DNA of 64,000 nt, taken from NCBI RefSeq assembly GCF_021596945.1, contig NZ_CP063779.1, positions 2,330,001 through 2,394,000 of the forward strand. The letters are read 5' to 3'. A program made the translations under genes and the position numbers. The stretch comes from Mongoliitalea daihaiensis. Lineage in GTDB: Bacteria > Bacteroidota > Bacteroidia > Cytophagales > Cyclobacteriaceae. Position 1 is the first letter of the stretch; each line of letters starts with the position of its first letter. This document shows, in pieces, positions 36,230-44,717 of the stretch. The notes under the pieces are model-generated. The model did no database searches, was not told where the DNA came from, and saw only the letters and a list, made by a program, of their open reading frames with translations.

Positions 36230-36502
36230 ATGATACTAGATCAGCCCATCAAGCGATGGTTTATCAATAAAAAGGGACAGGACAGCAACTTCAAAAGCTT
36301 CCTAAAGTCCATATCCTGGAGGATAGTCGGTACCTTGGATACCATGGTTATCTCCTATTTTGTGACAGGAGAATTGATGATGGCGATATCTATAGGTTCT
36401 ATTGAAGTCATTACTAAAATCGCTTTGTATTACTTACACGAGCGTGCATGGGAAGCAGCAACCAAACTAGAAAAAGATGAGCCTACAGAAAAGTTTGCAT
36501 GA
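36230..36502 (+). CDS. DUF2061 small membrane protein
   Basis: 90 residues. The segment SFLKSISWRIVGTLDTMVIS with YFVTGELMMAISIGSIEVITK gives two transmembrane helices, and LYYLHERAWEA closes the domain; this is the DUF2061 pattern. It leads the sulfate-assimilation genes and its end overlaps the APS reductase start by 26 bases, so translation is probably coupled. DUF2061 genes often accompany cys genes; a role in sulfate or sulfite handling at the membrane is possible but unproven. Confidence 0.85.
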   Translation: MILDQPIKRWFINKKGQDSNFKSFLKSISWRIVGTLDTMVISYFVTGELMMAISIGSIEVITKIALYYLHERAWEAATKLEKDEPTEKFA

Positions 36503-37190
36503 GTTAGAGGCAAGCATCGCCGATCTTTCTTTGGAAGAGGAGCTGCAAGTCTTAGGCAATTATTTCCAAGGGAAAATAACCTTTTCTACTTCCCTAGGAC
36601 AAGAAGATCAGGTGATTACTCATTTGATAGCTTCTCTGAAATTACCCGTAAGTATCTTTTCATTAGATACCGGACGCCTCTTTCCGGAGACCTTGGACTT
36701 ATTGGCGCGTACACAAGCGAAATATAAACTTCCTATCAAAGTATATTATCCCGAAACTCAACAAGTGGAAGATCTAGTCTTGCAACAGGGCATCAATGGA
36801 TTTTATGAAGGTGTGGAGCAGCGGAAAAACTGCTGTTTCGTCCGGAAAGTAGTCCCTTTGCAGAGAGCACTGACGGGTAATCAAGTTTGGATAACCGGCC
36901 TAAGAGCTGAGCAAAGTCCTAATCGCGCCAGCATGAAGCGCTTAGAATGGGATGAAGCCAATCAAATTATCAAGTACAATCCTTTATTGGAATGGACCTA
37001 CGAACAACTCTTGCAGTACATTCAAACTCATACTATTCCTTACAATCCATTGCACGATAAAAACTTTATCAGCATAGGCTGTGCCCCTTGTACCCGAGCT
37101 ATCCAACCCGGAGAAGATGCCCGGGCAGGAAGATGGTGGTGGGAAGAATCGAAGAAGGAGTGTGGATTGCATGGGGGGGAGAAAGGATGA
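36477..37190 (+). CDS. cysH: Adenylyl-sulfate (APS) reductase, iron-sulfur type
   Basis: 237 residues. PAPS/APS reductase fold with the phosphosulfate loop FSTSLGQEDQV and a cysteine set of the [4Fe-4S] type: Cys119-Cys120 (NCCFVRK) and Cys202/Cys205 (GCAPCTR), plus catalytic Cys229 in ECGLH. The cluster form marks enzymes that accept APS directly. No APS kinase is in the locus, which agrees. It converts APS to sulfite with thioredoxin or glutaredoxin as donor. It starts inside the DUF2061 gene. Confidence 0.93.
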   Translation: MSLQKSLHELEASIADLSLEEELQVLGNYFQGKITFSTSLGQEDQVITHLIASLKLPVSIFSLDTGRLFPETLDLLARTQAKYKLPIKVYYPETQQVEDLVLQQGINGFYEGVEQRKNCCFVRKVVPLQRALTGNQVWITGLRAEQSPNRASMKRLEWDEANQIIKYNPLLEWTYEQLLQYIQTHTIPYNPLHDKNFISIGCAPCTRAIQPGEDARAGRWWWEESKKECGLHGGEKG

Positions 37191-37403
37191 AGTAGGAGGG
37201 ATGAAGGATGAATTGGGAAAAAAGATTGTCACAAGGATATAAGTAAAATATTAGAATAGTTATCAGTTGTATTAATATTTGATAACCAATACTTTAAATA
37301 TTAAACAAATGCTAGAATTAACGTTTTCTGACGAGAATTGAGTCTTACATCTTGTTTCTTGATTCTTGTTTCTTTTTCAAAAAAATCTAAAATCAAAAAT
37401 AAC

Positions 37404-38300
37404 ATGTCCAACATATATTTCAATCCTAAAGAATCCGAATCCATCCACATCCTGAGGGAAGTGGCGGCGCAGTTTGAGCGACCGGTTTTGCTTTTTTCGG
37501 GAGGCAAGGATTCCATTACTCTGGTGCGTTTGGCGCAGAAGGCTTTTTATCCTGCGAGGATTCCTTTTCCACTATTGCACATCGATACGGGACACAATTT
37601 CCCTGAGACTATACAATTCAGAGATGAATTGGTAAAGGAATTGGGATTGGAACTGATCGTTCGCAATGTGCAGGATTCCATCGACCAAGGAAAGGTTCGT
37701 GAGGAAAAAGGCCGCTATGCCAGCCGGAATACCTTACAAACTACCACCCTGTTGGATGCTATCGAAGAATTCAAATTTGATGCATGCATCGGTGGGGCAA
37801 GAAGAGACGAAGAAAAAGCAAGGGCTAAAGAACGTGTTTTCTCCGTAAGAGATGATTTCGGGCAGTGGGATGAAAAAAACCAACGCCCCGAACTCTTCGA
37901 TATGCTTAATGGAAGAATCGACCAAGGGCAAAATGTACGGGTTTTCCCGATTTCTAATTGGACAGAATTGGATGTATGGGAATACATCAAAACCGAAAAT
38001 ATTAACATCCCATCCATTTATTTCGCTCACAAACGGGAAGTATTCTTCCGTGACGGCTTAATCTGGACAGCTAATGAACATGTGTATAGAGAGCCTCATG
38101 AAGAGGTGAAAGAAAAAATGGTGCGCTTCCGTACAGTCGGCGATATGACCTGTACAGCAGCGGTCTTATCCGAAGCAGATACCTTGGATACAGTGGTCGA
38201 AGAAATTCGCCAGTCAACTTTATCCGAAAGAGGTGCCAGAATCGATGATAAACGCTCAGAAGCAGCCATGGAAAAACGGAAAAAGGTAGGGTATTTCTGA
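37404..38300 (+). CDS. cysD: Sulfate adenylyltransferase small subunit
   Basis: The start at 37404 gives MSNIYFNPKESESIHILRE, the family N-terminus; the open frame upstream to 37338 only reads the heptad repeat. 298 residues. The PP-loop SGGKDS lies at 32-37 and the family segment RRDEEKARAKERVFSVRD is present. It forms APS from sulfate and ATP together with the GTPase CysN. It is 213 bases after the APS reductase gene; the gap holds repeat text and no gene. Confidence 0.96.
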   Translation: MSNIYFNPKESESIHILREVAAQFERPVLLFSGGKDSITLVRLAQKAFYPARIPFPLLHIDTGHNFPETIQFRDELVKELGLELIVRNVQDSIDQGKVREEKGRYASRNTLQTTTLLDAIEEFKFDACIGGARRDEEKARAKERVFSVRDDFGQWDEKNQRPELFDMLNGRIDQGQNVRVFPISNWTELDVWEYIKTENINIPSIYFAHKREVFFRDGLIWTANEHVYREPHEEVKEKMVRFRTVGDMTCTAAVLSEADTLDTVVEEIRQSTLSERGARIDDKRSEAAMEKRKKVGYF

Positions 38301-38589
38301 GAAGCGAGACTTGCCTGCTGCAAGCAGGAGTCGAGAAACGAGAGTTTAGACTCAAGAAGCAAGAACCAAGAACCAAGAATCAAGAATCAAGAAACAAGAA
38401 TCAAGAGACAAAATTCAGGTTAAAAATCAATCGTTCCTTACAAAACCAGCGAAATTATGGAGTTTATCCAAACCCATTATTTCAACCTTATTTCTAGTTA
38501 TTTCCACTTTATTTCCCTTCGAGAATATTCGCATTTCTAAAACCATCAAAGTCTAGCGTCTCATGTCTAGCATCTAATGTCTTTAAAAA
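38301..38589. repeat. Repeat-filled gap between cysD and cysN
   Basis: A/G-rich heptads (CAAGAAC / CAAGAATC type, 38337-38411), then a fragment of the 173-bp family (TTATTTCAACCTTATTTC and TTTCCACTTTATTTCC, about 38470-38520), then GTCTAGCGTCTCATGTCTAGC-like text. No gene or terminator is seen. Confidence 0.7.
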
Positions 38590-39852
38590 ATGGAAAATAG
38601 AAAATTGATAAAAATAGCTACTGCCGGTTCGGTGGATGATGGAAAAAGTACCTTAATCGGCAGATTGTTGTACGATACGGGTTCCTTGACCACCGACAAA
38701 TTGGAGGCAATCGAGAAGACAAGTCGTCAGCGTGGTTTTGATTATTTGGATTTCTCCTTGGCGACAGATGGATTGGTTGCTGAACGGGAACAAGGCATCA
38801 CCATCGATGTAGCCCATATTTATTTCAATACAGATAAGACCAACTTTATCGTAGCCGATACCCCTGGACACGTGGAGTATACCCGGAATATGGTGACAGG
38901 TGCTTCTACCTCACAAGTGGCCATTATTTTGATTGATGCGAGAAAGGGAGTGATCGAACAAACCTACCGACATTTCTTCATCAGTAATTTGCTACGCTTA
39001 AGTCATGTAGTAGTTGCCATCAATAAAATGGACTTGGTAGGCTATGATGAAGATGTGTTTTTGAAAATCAAAGCGGATTTTGATGCGTTGGTGGAGAAGA
39101 GTAACTTCCAAACGGAGCAAATTACCTTTATTCCCATTTCAGCACTCAAAGGTGAAAATATCGCCAAGAAGTCCGCTGAGATGCCTTGGTATGTAGGCAA
39201 TACCTTGTTGGATCATTTGGAAGTATTGGAGCCAGAAGATTTGCAGGAACAAGCCTATGCGAGATTTCCAGTACAGTATGTAATACGACCTAAAACTGAT
39301 GCTTTTCATGATTTCAGAGGCTTTTCGGGGAAATTGTATGGAGGAAATCTACAGGTTGGCGATCAGGTAACTATCCTACCATCCTTCACGGAATCAAAAA
39401 TCAAATCCATTCAACTTTTCGATCAGGAGTTGGAAGTGGCTGTTCCGGGGGCGTCCGTTACCATAACCTTAGAAGATGAAGTGGATATTAGTAGAGGCGA
39501 TATGATTGTCAAGTCTTCGGAATTACCCAGTTCTGAAAAAAGCATCACAGCCACCATCTGTCAGGTCAATCATAAGCCTCTGAAAATCGGTCAAAAATAC
39601 ACCTTACAGCATGGTGTTAACAGGGTTTTGGCAAAAGTGGAGTCCATCCAATCCAAGATACAAACCGACTTCAGCGGAGAGGAAAGTACCGAGGCATTGA
39701 AATTAAATGATATTGGCAAGGTGAGTTTCAAACTCAGCAAAGCCATCCACTTCGACCCCTACCAAGTTAATCGTTCTAATGGAAGCTTTATCCTCATTGA
39801 TGAAGGAACGCATGATACGGTGAGTGTAGGGTTTATAGAAGCGAGAGATTAG
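38590..39852 (+). CDS. cysN: Sulfate adenylyltransferase large subunit, GTPase
   Basis: 420 residues. EF-Tu-like GTPase with G1 GSVDDGKS (13-20), switch II DTPGHVEYTRNM and G4 NKMD; beta-barrel domains follow. It drives APS formation by CysD through GTP hydrolysis. The length stops before any APS kinase domain, unlike fused CysNC, which agrees with direct APS reduction. It is part of the cys gene series on this strand. Confidence 0.97.
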   Translation: MENRKLIKIATAGSVDDGKSTLIGRLLYDTGSLTTDKLEAIEKTSRQRGFDYLDFSLATDGLVAEREQGITIDVAHIYFNTDKTNFIVADTPGHVEYTRNMVTGASTSQVAIILIDARKGVIEQTYRHFFISNLLRLSHVVVAINKMDLVGYDEDVFLKIKADFDALVEKSNFQTEQITFIPISALKGENIAKKSAEMPWYVGNTLLDHLEVLEPEDLQEQAYARFPVQYVIRPKTDAFHDFRGFSGKLYGGNLQVGDQVTILPSFTESKIKSIQLFDQELEVAVPGASVTITLEDEVDISRGDMIVKSSELPSSEKSITATICQVNHKPLKIGQKYTLQHGVNRVLAKVESIQSKIQTDFSGEESTEALKLNDIGKVSFKLSKAIHFDPYQVNRSNGSFILIDEGTHDTVSVGFIEARD

Positions 39853-40138
39853 AAGCGAGATATTAGAAATAAGAATCAAGAGACAAGAAACAAGAAACAA
39901 GAGAGAAGGCATTTCAAAAATACGGTATGAAGTACCAAGAAGGTCGCGAAGTAATTATGTATTACAACTTGAATTCTGGACTTTTTAGAAACCAAGGTTT
40001 CTAAAATACTTAAAAAATCTCTAATAAAACCAAATCGTAAACTCACGAAAAACTCATACTTGGTATCCCGATACTCGGGACAAGCTCTTGTACTTGGTAC
40101 AATAAAATACTCTACTTAACCTATAGACAAAACTAACA
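39853..40138. repeat. Repeat-filled gap between cysN and sulfite reductase
   Basis: Heptads to 39906, then GAAGTACCAAGAAGG (39928-39942), and later ATACTTGGTATCCCGATACTCGGGAC (near 40053-40080) and TGTACTTGGTAC (near 40088). The same CCCGA/TCGGG and ACTTGGTA words occur near 23940-23990. A perfect 11-bp dyad lies inside (separate entry). No gene. Confidence 0.7.
39983..40006. repeat. Perfect inverted repeat between cysN and sulfite reductase
   Basis: TTTTAGAAACC and GGTTTCTAAAA separated by AA. The arms are 11 bp with no mismatch. The 2-base loop makes a DNA-binding dyad or cruciform more likely than a normal terminator; no T-run follows. Confidence 0.6.
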
Positions 40139-42241
40139 ATGGAAAGCTTTAGAACCGAGATTGAAAACCCCCTTGTCGAAAAGGACATCATCGAATTGGA
40201 GCGGAAAATCCGGCTATTTCGGGAGGGGAAAATAGATGAAGAAAAATTCCGCAGTTTGCGCTTGGCGCGTGGGGTCTATGGACAGCGGCAGCCGGGTGTG
40301 CAGATGATCCGTATTAAATTGCCTTATGGACGTGTTACGGGTAATCAGCTGAAACGCATCTGTGATGTTTCGGATAAGTATTCCACTGGTAAACTCCACA
40401 TTACTACCCGTCAGGACATTCAGATTCATTATGTGAGTTTGGACGAAACCCCACAACTTTGGGCTGATCTCGAAAAAGACGATGTAACCTTGAGGGAAGC
40501 TTGCGGAAATACGGTAAGAAATGTGACCGCTTCCGAAGTTGCCGGCATCGATCCTAACGAACCTTTTGATGTGACTCCTTATGCGGATGAGGTATTCAAG
40601 TATTTCCTGAGAAACCCCGTATGCCAGGAAATGGGCAGGAAGTTTAAGATGTCTTTTTCCTCTTCCGATGAAGATACAGCGCTTTCCTACCTGCATGATC
40701 TGGGCTTTATTCCAAAAGTAAAAGCAGAGAACGATCAAGAAATCAGAGGTTTCAAAGTTTTGTTAGGGGGTGGTCTCGGTTCCCAGCCTCGGCATGCAGA
40801 TACCATTACGGATTTCCTCGCTATTGAGGAATTGATTCCATTTATTGAAGGGGTTTTAAGAATTTTTGACAGGCATGGGGAACGCTCCAGACGCTTGAAG
40901 GCTCGGATGAAATTCTTGATCAATGAGATTGGTATTGAAGCTTTTCTGCAATTGGTTGAAGAAGAGAAAAAAGCTTTACCGTATAAATCTTATCCTATTG
41001 ATGTGGAGGACTACGAAGCAAGCAAAAGTCTTCCATTCCCTGAATTGGTCAAAGTTGCCGAACCTCATGATCTAGCATACGAGCAATGGAAACTAACGAA
41101 CGTCATTCCACAAAAGCAGGCTGGATATGTGGCCATTGGAGTGAAAGTACTGTTGGGCGATTTTACGACTGCGCAGGCGAGGTTTATCGCAGATCTAGCA
41201 CAGGAGTATGCCAATAATGAAATCCGTTTTACACTCAGACAAAACTTTCTAATCCGAGATGTAAAAGAGGAGTTAATTCCTTATTTCTACCAAGAGTTGA
41301 AGAAAATTGGTTTGGCCGATTATGGTTATAACTCTTTGGGAGATATCACCGCCTGCCCGGGTACAGATACTTGTAACTTAGGAATTGCCAGCAGTACAGG
41401 GATCGCTAGGGAATTGGAGAAAGTCATTGCGCAAGAATATCCGCAATATATGAGGTCCCAAGATTTGACTATCAAGATTTCAGGATGTATGAACGCTTGT
41501 GGGCAGCACAACATGGCGCATATCGGATTCCAGGGTATGTCCTTGAAAGCTGGAAAAGCCGTTTTTCCTGCCCTGCAAGTTTTGTTGGGTGGAGGAAATT
41601 TGGGAGATGGCAATGGACGCTTTGCGGATAAGGTGATCAAAATCCCTAGTAAAAGAGGACCTCAGGCTTTAAGGGTCTTATTGGATGATTTTGCCCAACA
41701 TCAAGAGGCAGGAGAAGATTTCCTTCACTACTATGATCGCAAAGGACAAATGTACTTCTACGATATCCTCAAAAGCTTGACCGATACAGATACCTTGACC
41801 GAAGAAGATCAGGTGGATTGGGGCAATGAAGACGCTTATAAAGTCGCTGTAGGTGTTGGGGAATGTGCGGGAGTGGTAATTGACTTGGTTGCTACTTTGT
41901 TGTTAGAAGCTCGGGAGAAGTTGGATTTATCCAAAGAGGCCTTTGTGGAAAAACGTTGGTCTGATAGCATCTACCATACTTATGCCGCCCTCGTCAATGC
42001 AGCCAAAGCCATCTTATTGTCTGAAAGCAAAAGCACCAATTCCTATGCGAATATTGTGAATTTGTTTGATGAGACCTTCGTGGAGACTGGCAAGATAGCC
42101 ATTGAAGGAACCCTCAAAGACATCATTTATCAAATCAATCAACAGGAACCTTCAGAAGCTTTTGCCCGATCCTATTTTGAGGATGCAGGAAAAGTCTTTG
42201 AAGCCATCAGTGCATATAGAGAAAAGGAGGTACTCGCATGA
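40139..42241 (+). CDS. Siroheme [4Fe-4S] sulfite reductase with C-terminal HEPN-like domain
   Basis: 700 residues. The nitrite/sulfite reductase body has both ferredoxin-like half domains (GKLHITTRQDIQIHYV; NEIRFTLRQNFLIRDV) and the cluster/siroheme cysteines Cys406, Cys412 (CPGTDTC) and Cys450, Cys454 (SGCMNACGQH). It reduces sulfite to sulfide in the cytoplasm. The last about 130 residues (from 565) are not part of the reductase family: they read like a HEPN four-helix domain (HTYAALVNAAKAILL, then NIVNLFDETFVETGK). The start of the methyltransferase gene overlaps its stop by 4 bases, so siroheme supply is coupled to it. The electron donor is not in the window. Confidence 0.93.
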   Translation: MESFRTEIENPLVEKDIIELERKIRLFREGKIDEEKFRSLRLARGVYGQRQPGVQMIRIKLPYGRVTGNQLKRICDVSDKYSTGKLHITTRQDIQIHYVSLDETPQLWADLEKDDVTLREACGNTVRNVTASEVAGIDPNEPFDVTPYADEVFKYFLRNPVCQEMGRKFKMSFSSSDEDTALSYLHDLGFIPKVKAENDQEIRGFKVLLGGGLGSQPRHADTITDFLAIEELIPFIEGVLRIFDRHGERSRRLKARMKFLINEIGIEAFLQLVEEEKKALPYKSYPIDVEDYEASKSLPFPELVKVAEPHDLAYEQWKLTNVIPQKQAGYVAIGVKVLLGDFTTAQARFIADLAQEYANNEIRFTLRQNFLIRDVKEELIPYFYQELKKIGLADYGYNSLGDITACPGTDTCNLGIASSTGIARELEKVIAQEYPQYMRSQDLTIKISGCMNACGQHNMAHIGFQGMSLKAGKAVFPALQVLLGGGNLGDGNGRFADKVIKIPSKRGPQALRVLLDDFAQHQEAGEDFLHYYDRKGQMYFYDILKSLTDTDTLTEEDQVDWGNEDAYKVAVGVGECAGVVIDLVATLLLEAREKLDLSKEAFVEKRWSDSIYHTYAALVNAAKAILLSESKSTNSYANIVNLFDETFVETGKIAIEGTLKDIIYQINQQEPSEAFARSYFEDAGKVFEAISAYREKEVLA

Positions 42242-43008
42242 ATCAGCTTATCAAACCAAAAGTTACACTCGTAGGAGCCGGTCCAGGGGATCCCGAATTG
42301 ATCACCTTGAAAGCAGTCTTGGCCTTGAACAAAGCCGATGTGGTCTTGTACGATGCTTTAATTGACAAATCCCTACTCAAACATGCACCTGCTCAAGCCA
42401 TCAAGATCTTTGTTGGTAAGCGTGTAGGCAAACACTCCTGTCCTCAGGATGAGACTAACCGACTTTGTGTGGAATACGGACTGAAGCATGGGCATGTAGT
42501 CCGTCTCAAGGGAGGTGATCCTTTTGTATTCGGTCGTGGTTCGGAGGAGATTGACTACATCGAGGCTTTCGGGATTCCCACCGAAGTGGTACCGGGCATT
42601 ACTTCCGCGGTGGCAGTTCCTGCTTCCATAGGAATTCCTGTGACCAAGCGGGGTGTTTCTGAGAGTTTCTGGGTCATCACAGCGACCACAAGTTATGGGG
42701 AACTCTCTCGAGATATCGCCATCGCTGCTCAATCCACGGCTACTGTTGTCATCTTAATGGGCACCAAGAAACTACCTGAGATTGTGAATGCGTACACAGC
42801 AGCAGGTAAGTCTGATATTCCTGTAGTCATTATTCAAAACGGCACTACCAAGGAAGAGCAGTTTGTCGCAGGCACCATCCAAGACATCACCTTAAAAGCC
42901 CGCCAAGCAGGCATCGCCGCTCCTGCAATTATTGTGGTAGGAGAGGTGGTGAAGGAGAGTTATCGATTGAAGGAGGTTTATGAACAAACGGTCAATATCG
43001 GTCATTGA
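42238..43008 (+). CDS. cobA: Uroporphyrinogen-III C-methyltransferase (SUMT)
   Basis: 256 residues. VGAGPGDPELITLKA is the SAM-dependent tetrapyrrole methyltransferase signature, with LKGGDPFVFGRG and VVPGITSAVAVPAS following. It makes precorrin-2 from uroporphyrinogen III, the first step to siroheme needed by the sulfite reductase encoded just before it. ATGA overlap of 4 bases with that gene. It has no dehydrogenase/chelatase domain; that is a separate gene downstream. Confidence 0.95.
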   Translation: MNQLIKPKVTLVGAGPGDPELITLKAVLALNKADVVLYDALIDKSLLKHAPAQAIKIFVGKRVGKHSCPQDETNRLCVEYGLKHGHVVRLKGGDPFVFGRGSEEIDYIEAFGIPTEVVPGITSAVAVPASIGIPVTKRGVSESFWVITATTSYGELSRDIAIAAQSTATVVILMGTKKLPEIVNAYTAAGKSDIPVVIIQNGTTKEEQFVAGTIQDITLKARQAGIAAPAIIVVGEVVKESYRLKEVYEQTVNIGH

Positions 43009-43306
43009 AAAACCTACTTAGCAAAAAAGATATTTATGGATATTGGATATTATTGGATATTGGGATTCCCGTCTTACCGACAAATACCTATATTTAAATG
43101 GAACGCACCAATATCCTAATATCGCAAAGCAAGTATCGACCAATATCAATTCTAATTTCCACCATATTTCAATAGTAAACGCTTCGTATTTCCTCAGGAA
43201 ATCCAAGTCTTGCATCTTGCATCTTGATTCTTGTCTCTAATCTAATTTCTCGCTTCTCGCATCTAAATTCTCGTCTCTCGCTTCTCGCCTCTAACCATCT
43301 AAAACC
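43009..43306. repeat. Repeat-filled gap between cobA and the siroheme synthase gene
   Basis: GATATTGG / ATATTGGGATTCC words on both strands plus CCAATATCCTAATATC and TTTCCACCATATTTC (43030-43172) match blocks of the 173-bp family. From about 43198, heptad-like text (TCTTGCATCTTGATTCTTG, CTCGCTTCTCG) runs to the next start. No gene. Confidence 0.7.
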
Positions 43307-43888
43307 ATGAACCATTTATATCCCATTTTCCTCAAAGTCCACCAACTCAACGTCCTCTTGGTCGGAGGTGGTTTTGTAGGTACGGAGAAACTCTCCTTTT
43401 TACTCAAAAGTAGCCCTGAGGCTCATGTTACCGTAGTATCCAAGGAATTCAATGAAGAGTTTTTGGAGCTTGCCCGGTCTGCTTCTCATGTTACGCTCAT
43501 AGAAGATGCTTACCATGAGAAGTATTTGGGAGGCAAACATATTGTCATCGCAGCCACCAATTTTCCAGAAGTCAATAAGCAGATCCATGATGAGGCCAAG
43601 GAGCGCTTTATTTTGGTCAATGTTGCCGATACGCCTGCTTTATGTGATTTTTATTTGGGTGGGATTGTAACCAAAGGGAATTTGAAAATCGCCATCAGTA
43701 CCAATGGCAAATCCCCGACCACAGCCAAGCGTTTGCGGGAGCTTTTTGAAGAAATCCTTCCCGAGGAAATTGATGAGTTGTTGGAAAACCTGAATGCCTA
43801 TCGTGCTACCCTCAAAGGTGATTTTGAGTACAAGGTCAAGGCAATGAATGAAATCACGGGGATGCTAGTGGAGAAGGAGCGAGCGTAG
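43307..43888 (+). CDS. Precorrin-2 dehydrogenase / sirohydrochlorin ferrochelatase
   Basis: 193 residues, the size of a stand-alone CysG N-terminal (Met8-like) protein. NAD motif VLLVGGGFVGTEK near 17-29; STNGKSPTTAKRLRELFEE is the family core. It oxidises precorrin-2 and inserts iron to give siroheme for the sulfite reductase. Last gene of the sulfur series; a repeat patch follows it. Confidence 0.93.
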   Translation: MNHLYPIFLKVHQLNVLLVGGGFVGTEKLSFLLKSSPEAHVTVVSKEFNEEFLELARSASHVTLIEDAYHEKYLGGKHIVIAATNFPEVNKQIHDEAKERFILVNVADTPALCDFYLGGIVTKGNLKIAISTNGKSPTTAKRLRELFEEILPEEIDELLENLNAYRATLKGDFEYKVKAMNEITGMLVEKERA

Positions 43889-44133
43889 ATTTCTAGGGTT
43901 CTCGCAACGCTCGCAACGAAATGACGCAACGCTCGCAAAAAATATTATTTACTCTAAGCGTACGTGGCGCTCTTCTTTGCGCTCGTTGCGTGAACTTATC
44001 TCCGCAGAGGATAGCTGTATTGATAGCAAAAGTTAATTTTTTTTCACTGAACAATTTGCGTATTGGTAGTATGCGAAGCGTACCCCTTACTATAGTTATT
44101 CGACTATTTAATCGTTTAAGTTGTTTGTAAAAG
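43889..44133. repeat. CGCAACGCTCGCAA / AGCGTnCGTGGCG repeat patch, left of GxxExxY
   Basis: TCTCGCAACGCTCGCAACG (43901-43919) and ACGCAACGCTCGCAA (43924-43938), then AAGCGTACGTGGCGCTC and GCGCTCGTTGCGTGAAC. The same words reappear at 44580-44655 on the other side of the GxxExxY gene. No gene inside. Confidence 0.75.
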
Positions 44134-44187
44134 TTGCTTAGTTTTTTAATCTGTCTGTACTTTGAAAGTAATCAAACTTTTATTGAT

Positions 44188-44565
44188 ATGACCGAAAATG
44201 AGATTGCAAAAATAGTTCTCGATAAATCTTTTGAAATCCATAGATCACTTGGTCCGGGTTTATTGGAATCAGTATATGAAAAGGCCTTAGAGTTTGAATT
44301 AAATCAGACTAAAATCATGGTTGCTTCCCAAGTGCCAGTTCCCTTGGTTTACAAAGAAGTAAAGTTTGAATCTGGTTTTCGCTTGGATTTACTAGTAGAA
44401 AACAAAGTGATTATTGAAATTAAAGCCAATGAAGGACTTGCCCCAGTACATTTTGCTCAAACATTGACCTATTTAAAGCTTGCTGATAAAAGATTAGGAC
44501 TCCTGATTAACTTTAATGTAAAATTTTTAAAGGATGGAATTCATAGATTAGTTAATAACTTATGA
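44188..44565 (+). CDS. GxxExxY protein (PDDEXK_3 nuclease-like fold)
   Basis: The start is set at the ATG at 44188 (MTENEIAKIVLDKSFEIH), where family members begin; the frame is open further back to 44134. 125 residues. The GxxExxY hallmark is GLLESVY; the PD-(D/E)xK-like core is FRLDLLVENKVIIEIKA (Asp, then Glu-x-Lys). Members are small orphan nuclease-like proteins, often placed between repeats in Bacteroidota. Here it is bracketed by copies of the CGCAACGCTCGCAA repeat, which suggests that gene and repeats move or spread together. Biological role unknown. Confidence 0.88.
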   Translation: MTENEIAKIVLDKSFEIHRSLGPGLLESVYEKALEFELNQTKIMVASQVPVPLVYKEVKFESGFRLDLLVENKVIIEIKANEGLAPVHFAQTLTYLKLADKRLGLLINFNVKFLKDGIHRLVNNL

Positions 44566-44717
44566 GATAAATAATGAGGTTCACGCAACGCTCGCAACTA
44601 TGTGGTTTTTTCCTTAGCGTCCGTGGCGTTTATCTTAGCGCTCGTGGCGAGAAATTTAAACCCAGTTCTTAATTTTTCGTTGAAAAAGGCAATACCTTCT
44701 TCTGAAAATTTGCGCTT
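44566..44717. repeat. CGCAACGCTCGCAA / TTAGCGTCCGTGGCG repeat patch, right of GxxExxY
   Basis: TTCACGCAACGCTCGCAAC (44580-44598), TTAGCGTCCGTGGCGTTT and TTAGCGCTCGTGGCGAG match the left patch at 43889-44133 in the same orientation. Confidence 0.75.
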
